A DNA stretch of 64,000 nucleotides from Hyalella azteca (taxonomy: Eukaryota; Arthropoda; Malacostraca; Amphipoda; Hyalellidae). The stretch lies in NCBI RefSeq assembly GCF_000764305.2, contig NW_025944763.1:310001-374000 (forward strand), in the 5' to 3' direction. The position numbers and the translations under genes were made by a program. Shown here piece after piece: positions 61,251 to 64,000 of the stretch (position 1 is its first letter; each line of letters opens with the position of its first letter). The notes beneath the pieces are model-generated. The model was not told where the DNA came from. It ran no database searches and was given only the letters and a program-made list of their open reading frames with translations.

Positions 61251-63596
61251 GCCATTGCGACGTGTACGCTGCAGTAAAAGTTAAATTACATTTTTGTTTC
61301 TCATTAAAATTAATTCCTTAAAAACTTATGTCATCATTTGGAAAATTAATATGCTCATTAACAAGCAGAATTACTTACGAAATTTCCACCATCAAGTAAA
61401 GAAAAATTAGTTAAAAGTGCGATTGTCAGTTGGATGATAAATTCTCTTCACCACCAGCTCAATAGGCTTATACATACCTCTTCCAATAATCACTCTAATA
61501 TTGAAGAATTGGTGAAGTTCTAATTATTTTGAAATTTTACTAATAAAATTGTTTGAAGGATAGGCATGTGACATGATTCAGCACCTTAAGAAGGGATTAA
61601 TTATTGAAAAAATGATACATTGGTTTGCCAGATTTGTGTAGTCACCAAATAATTGTGTGAATGAATTAATCCATGACATGATGTGTTATCATTAACCTTC
61701 GGTGCATAACGTCTCGCGTACTGCTCGGGCTGCGCAGCGTCTGTCGTCTCCTCAGTCATATACGATCGAAAGATTTAATTGTAGGAAGTCGGCTACCTTT
61801 TGGGAAATTGTTCGTAATTGCGAAATATAAACTCAATTATATTCAATTTCATGCGCTGATCCTTGTTTTAAAAACGATCTATATTCATTTGGAGTTTATG
61901 ATGGAGCTGAGATGGGCGATTGTGAACGATTTTTGAGACTCGTGGCCTAAATTCTTGGTTTAAATTTTTACAGTAGCCAAACGATCACACTTAACATAAT
62001 TTCGATAAATTTGGCCGTTGCGACTGAGGTTTTAAGATGAATTATACGCAGTTTATAGGAGCTTTATGTACTAATTGGAGGCGTAAAAGTTCCTAAGTAT
62101 TCTGGAACATGATTTCATGGAACTTCTGCTGGATGTAATAAACGAATGGGGAGGTGGTTATTGCACGCAGCAAATCGAGGTTTACAAGCTAGGACTTGTA
62201 ACAAAAATTGCTGACGTCTGGCAGCCATTCATTCAAATTCTGCTGACCCAATCTATGATTTTTCTTGAGGCCAAATTACGGGTTTCAACTCGGTTTATTA
62301 TTAGACCAATTCTTCCAGCGAGCTTTGCTTCCTCCATTTCTTTTGCAACCTTTAACTAAATTCGATATTCAGTATGCAAACAATGGTTCATTTCAGTCAA
62401 ATTCTGCTATTTAAGTTTTGTTCAAAATGTTTAGTGGTTCCTTCTATGAAACTAAATTATGGAATCCATCCCCATATAAAGAAACATAATTTCATTCACA
62501 GGGTCTCGGCAGTTAGGCGATGCCTCTGGATGCAAATTTTTTCCAGTGTGGTTTGGGTTCTCGAGTCTTAATTGAGGGCTCTAATATTTTGACGTAAGAA
62601 AATTCATCATATTAAGGAGAGCGAGAATTTACAGTTGGCGCTCGGCGAGCCTATATTCTTAACATCGCAGATGAAGAAATTCAAGCTTTTTTTTAGGAGT
62701 GTGTCTTAATAATTAGGCTTCGTTTCTTTACGACTCTGGTGTACATTTGCAGATGTTAGTTAATTCATACTAAAATATTTTGTTGTCTGGTGAGAGGGCA
62801 GAAGTGCCTGTGTATGGACCATCAAAGCCTCGGCAAATTGTACACGTCAAGACACGGCTGATATTTAAAGGTTAGTCGCAAGCTGTACGTGTGAGAAGGA
62901 AGCACGTACAGGTGGTCTGTATGCAGACAGAGGCATAATTAAGTTATCAGCGATACGAGGTCGCTTGCTATCATTACAGGCGATAAACTTTCGCATCTGT
63001 AAACTAATCTCTTGCTCTACCTCACGTACATCAACTCGACCTTTGTTTATTGAGAAAAATGAAACCGGCTAAACCGTACGAAAAACAATAAAGCTTTGAT
63101 AATGGTCACTTTTTAGCTTTCCCACGGATATCGGCGACACGTTTTAGCCATGCTGCACGGTACGGAAAACGTTAAACTGCAGCACGTACATGCGCTTCAT
63201 TCTCAATTGCAGATCTGATCACCACAATTTTTATTCACTTATTTTCGTGATCAGTTGGAACGCACGGATAGCATTCACTTAAAGCTGAGGAGAATGATGG
63301 AAATGCCACGGAAATATAAGAGTATGAATTCGAATATTAATTCCGACTTAAGGGAACATTAAATACGTGAGATGGGAGCATTAATGGCAAGACGTGCATC
63401 CATCGTGCAGCGCTGCAATGGAAATAAGAGGAGCTCGAATCGTTCGGAGCTGCATGTCTGCTTATAGTCAGAAACTGATGAATTTTGCATGAAAGTTTAA
63501 TATTAAATCTTAATACACAATAGCGGGGATTTGCGAGATCTTACTCAATAATGACGTTCATTTTTCCCAAAATGCACGAGGTTTAAATGTTTATTT
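61251..63596. other. gene-free stretch
   Basis: Nothing recognised in AT-rich unique sequence; short frames at 62117-62359 and 62374-62571 have no known domain. Confidence 0.5.
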
Positions 63597-63980
63597 CTAT
63601 TCGTTTATCGGCAGCGCAAATTTTTCCCGTTGCTCACCAGAATATATTGCGTGGTAACGAAGGTTAAGCAGGCTTTTAGAACCAAGACGGTGCAGGCGAT
63701 GGGGATTGTAGCAGCGACGCGGCGAGTTAGACCAAATGTGGGAGGCGACAATAGCAAATGACGACCGATCAATCCGTGGCACAGAAACCTGGTATAAGCA
63801 AATGTATTCAAGACGAGTTAAAAGGATGAACACTGAGCGGGGCAAGCGACTGAAATTAAGGCGAGGCAGGCGACTGAAATGGGACGACGCAGGCAAATAG
63901 CAGCCGACAAGAAAAGCACCACCATCATCGCGGCGCACGGACGTTCGGAGAATCGGTAAACTTTGCAAAGCGGCCGCCAT
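63597..63980 (-). pseudogene. decayed non-LTR reverse transcriptase C-terminus (tentative)
   Basis: Seen: a minus-strand frame of 127 codons reaching the window edge. Near its C-terminus it reads RSSFAIVASHIWSNSP. Many LINE-type reverse transcriptases end with a segment of the form R-S-F-x-x-x-A-x-x-x-W-N-S-L-P, followed by an S-x-x-x-F/L-K-S-x-L block. After the WSNSP segment the resemblance moves between reading frames (leucine- and serine-rich residues in one, KSLLNLRYHAIYSG in the original), as expected after small indels. The upstream part contains a 23-bp near-repeat encoding FSRLPR twice. The catalytic palm motif is not in view. The resemblance is by eye; an unrelated open frame is the alternative. 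Confidence 0.3.
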
Positions 63981-64000
63981 CGTACAGTGAAGATAGCGCG

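Noticed and set aside
1..64000. CRISPR array, rRNA, snRNA, histone or bacterial operon
   Set aside because: Tandem repeats here lack unique spacers of regular size, no rRNA or snRNA core sequences were recognised, and there is no gene packing or Shine-Dalgarno pattern.

Overview
This window looks like non-coding, intergenic or deep-intronic DNA from an animal genome. It is AT-rich, has no bacterial-style gene packing, and no reading frame that I can assign to a known protein. The longest uninterrupted frames are only about 130-140 codons. CpG dinucleotides are common, there is a tRNA-derived SINE with an A/T triplet tail, a decayed hAT-like element with 8-bp target duplications, and many private minisatellites. 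Together these suggest an invertebrate, possibly an arthropod. That is inference; I see no marker that fixes the taxon.

Layout. 0-19 kb is mostly unique AT-rich sequence. It holds a consensus intron with a tiny spliced frame (3.2 kb), a scrambled tRNA-like fragment on the minus strand (9.2 kb), an open frame ending exactly at a consensus splice donor (10.7 kb), paired hairpins (13.4 kb), and a long decayed reading frame on the minus strand (17.9-18.5 kb). 19-31 kb is rich in tandem repeats: 27-bp (19.5 kb), 84-bp (20.2 kb), a 176-bp spaced duplication (23.3 kb), and 98-bp units (30.3 kb). 33-38 kb has palindromes and the SINE (37.2 kb).

38.4-39.9 kb is locally GC-richer. It holds a small splice-supported reading frame and overlapping open frames, followed by an 18-bp minisatellite. 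44-48.6 kb holds a short frame with a strong start context, the hAT-like element (45.7 kb), a perfect 21-bp-arm hairpin (46.85 kb), a roughly 40-copy 26-bp minisatellite (47.2-48.2 kb) and a 54-bp triplicate. 50.9-55.4 kb has a GC island, a duplicated 58-bp array and a 20-bp array. 59-61.3 kb has a G-rich run with quadruplex potential on the minus strand, a graded 63-65-bp array and a nearly perfect 59-bp array. The right edge carries a minus-strand frame that resembles, by eye, the decayed C-terminus of a non-LTR reverse transcriptase.

No pathway or operon can be described. The best-supported content is mobile-element debris and tandem repeats. Coding calls are candidates with low stated confidence; several rest on splice signals and codon-like composition only.
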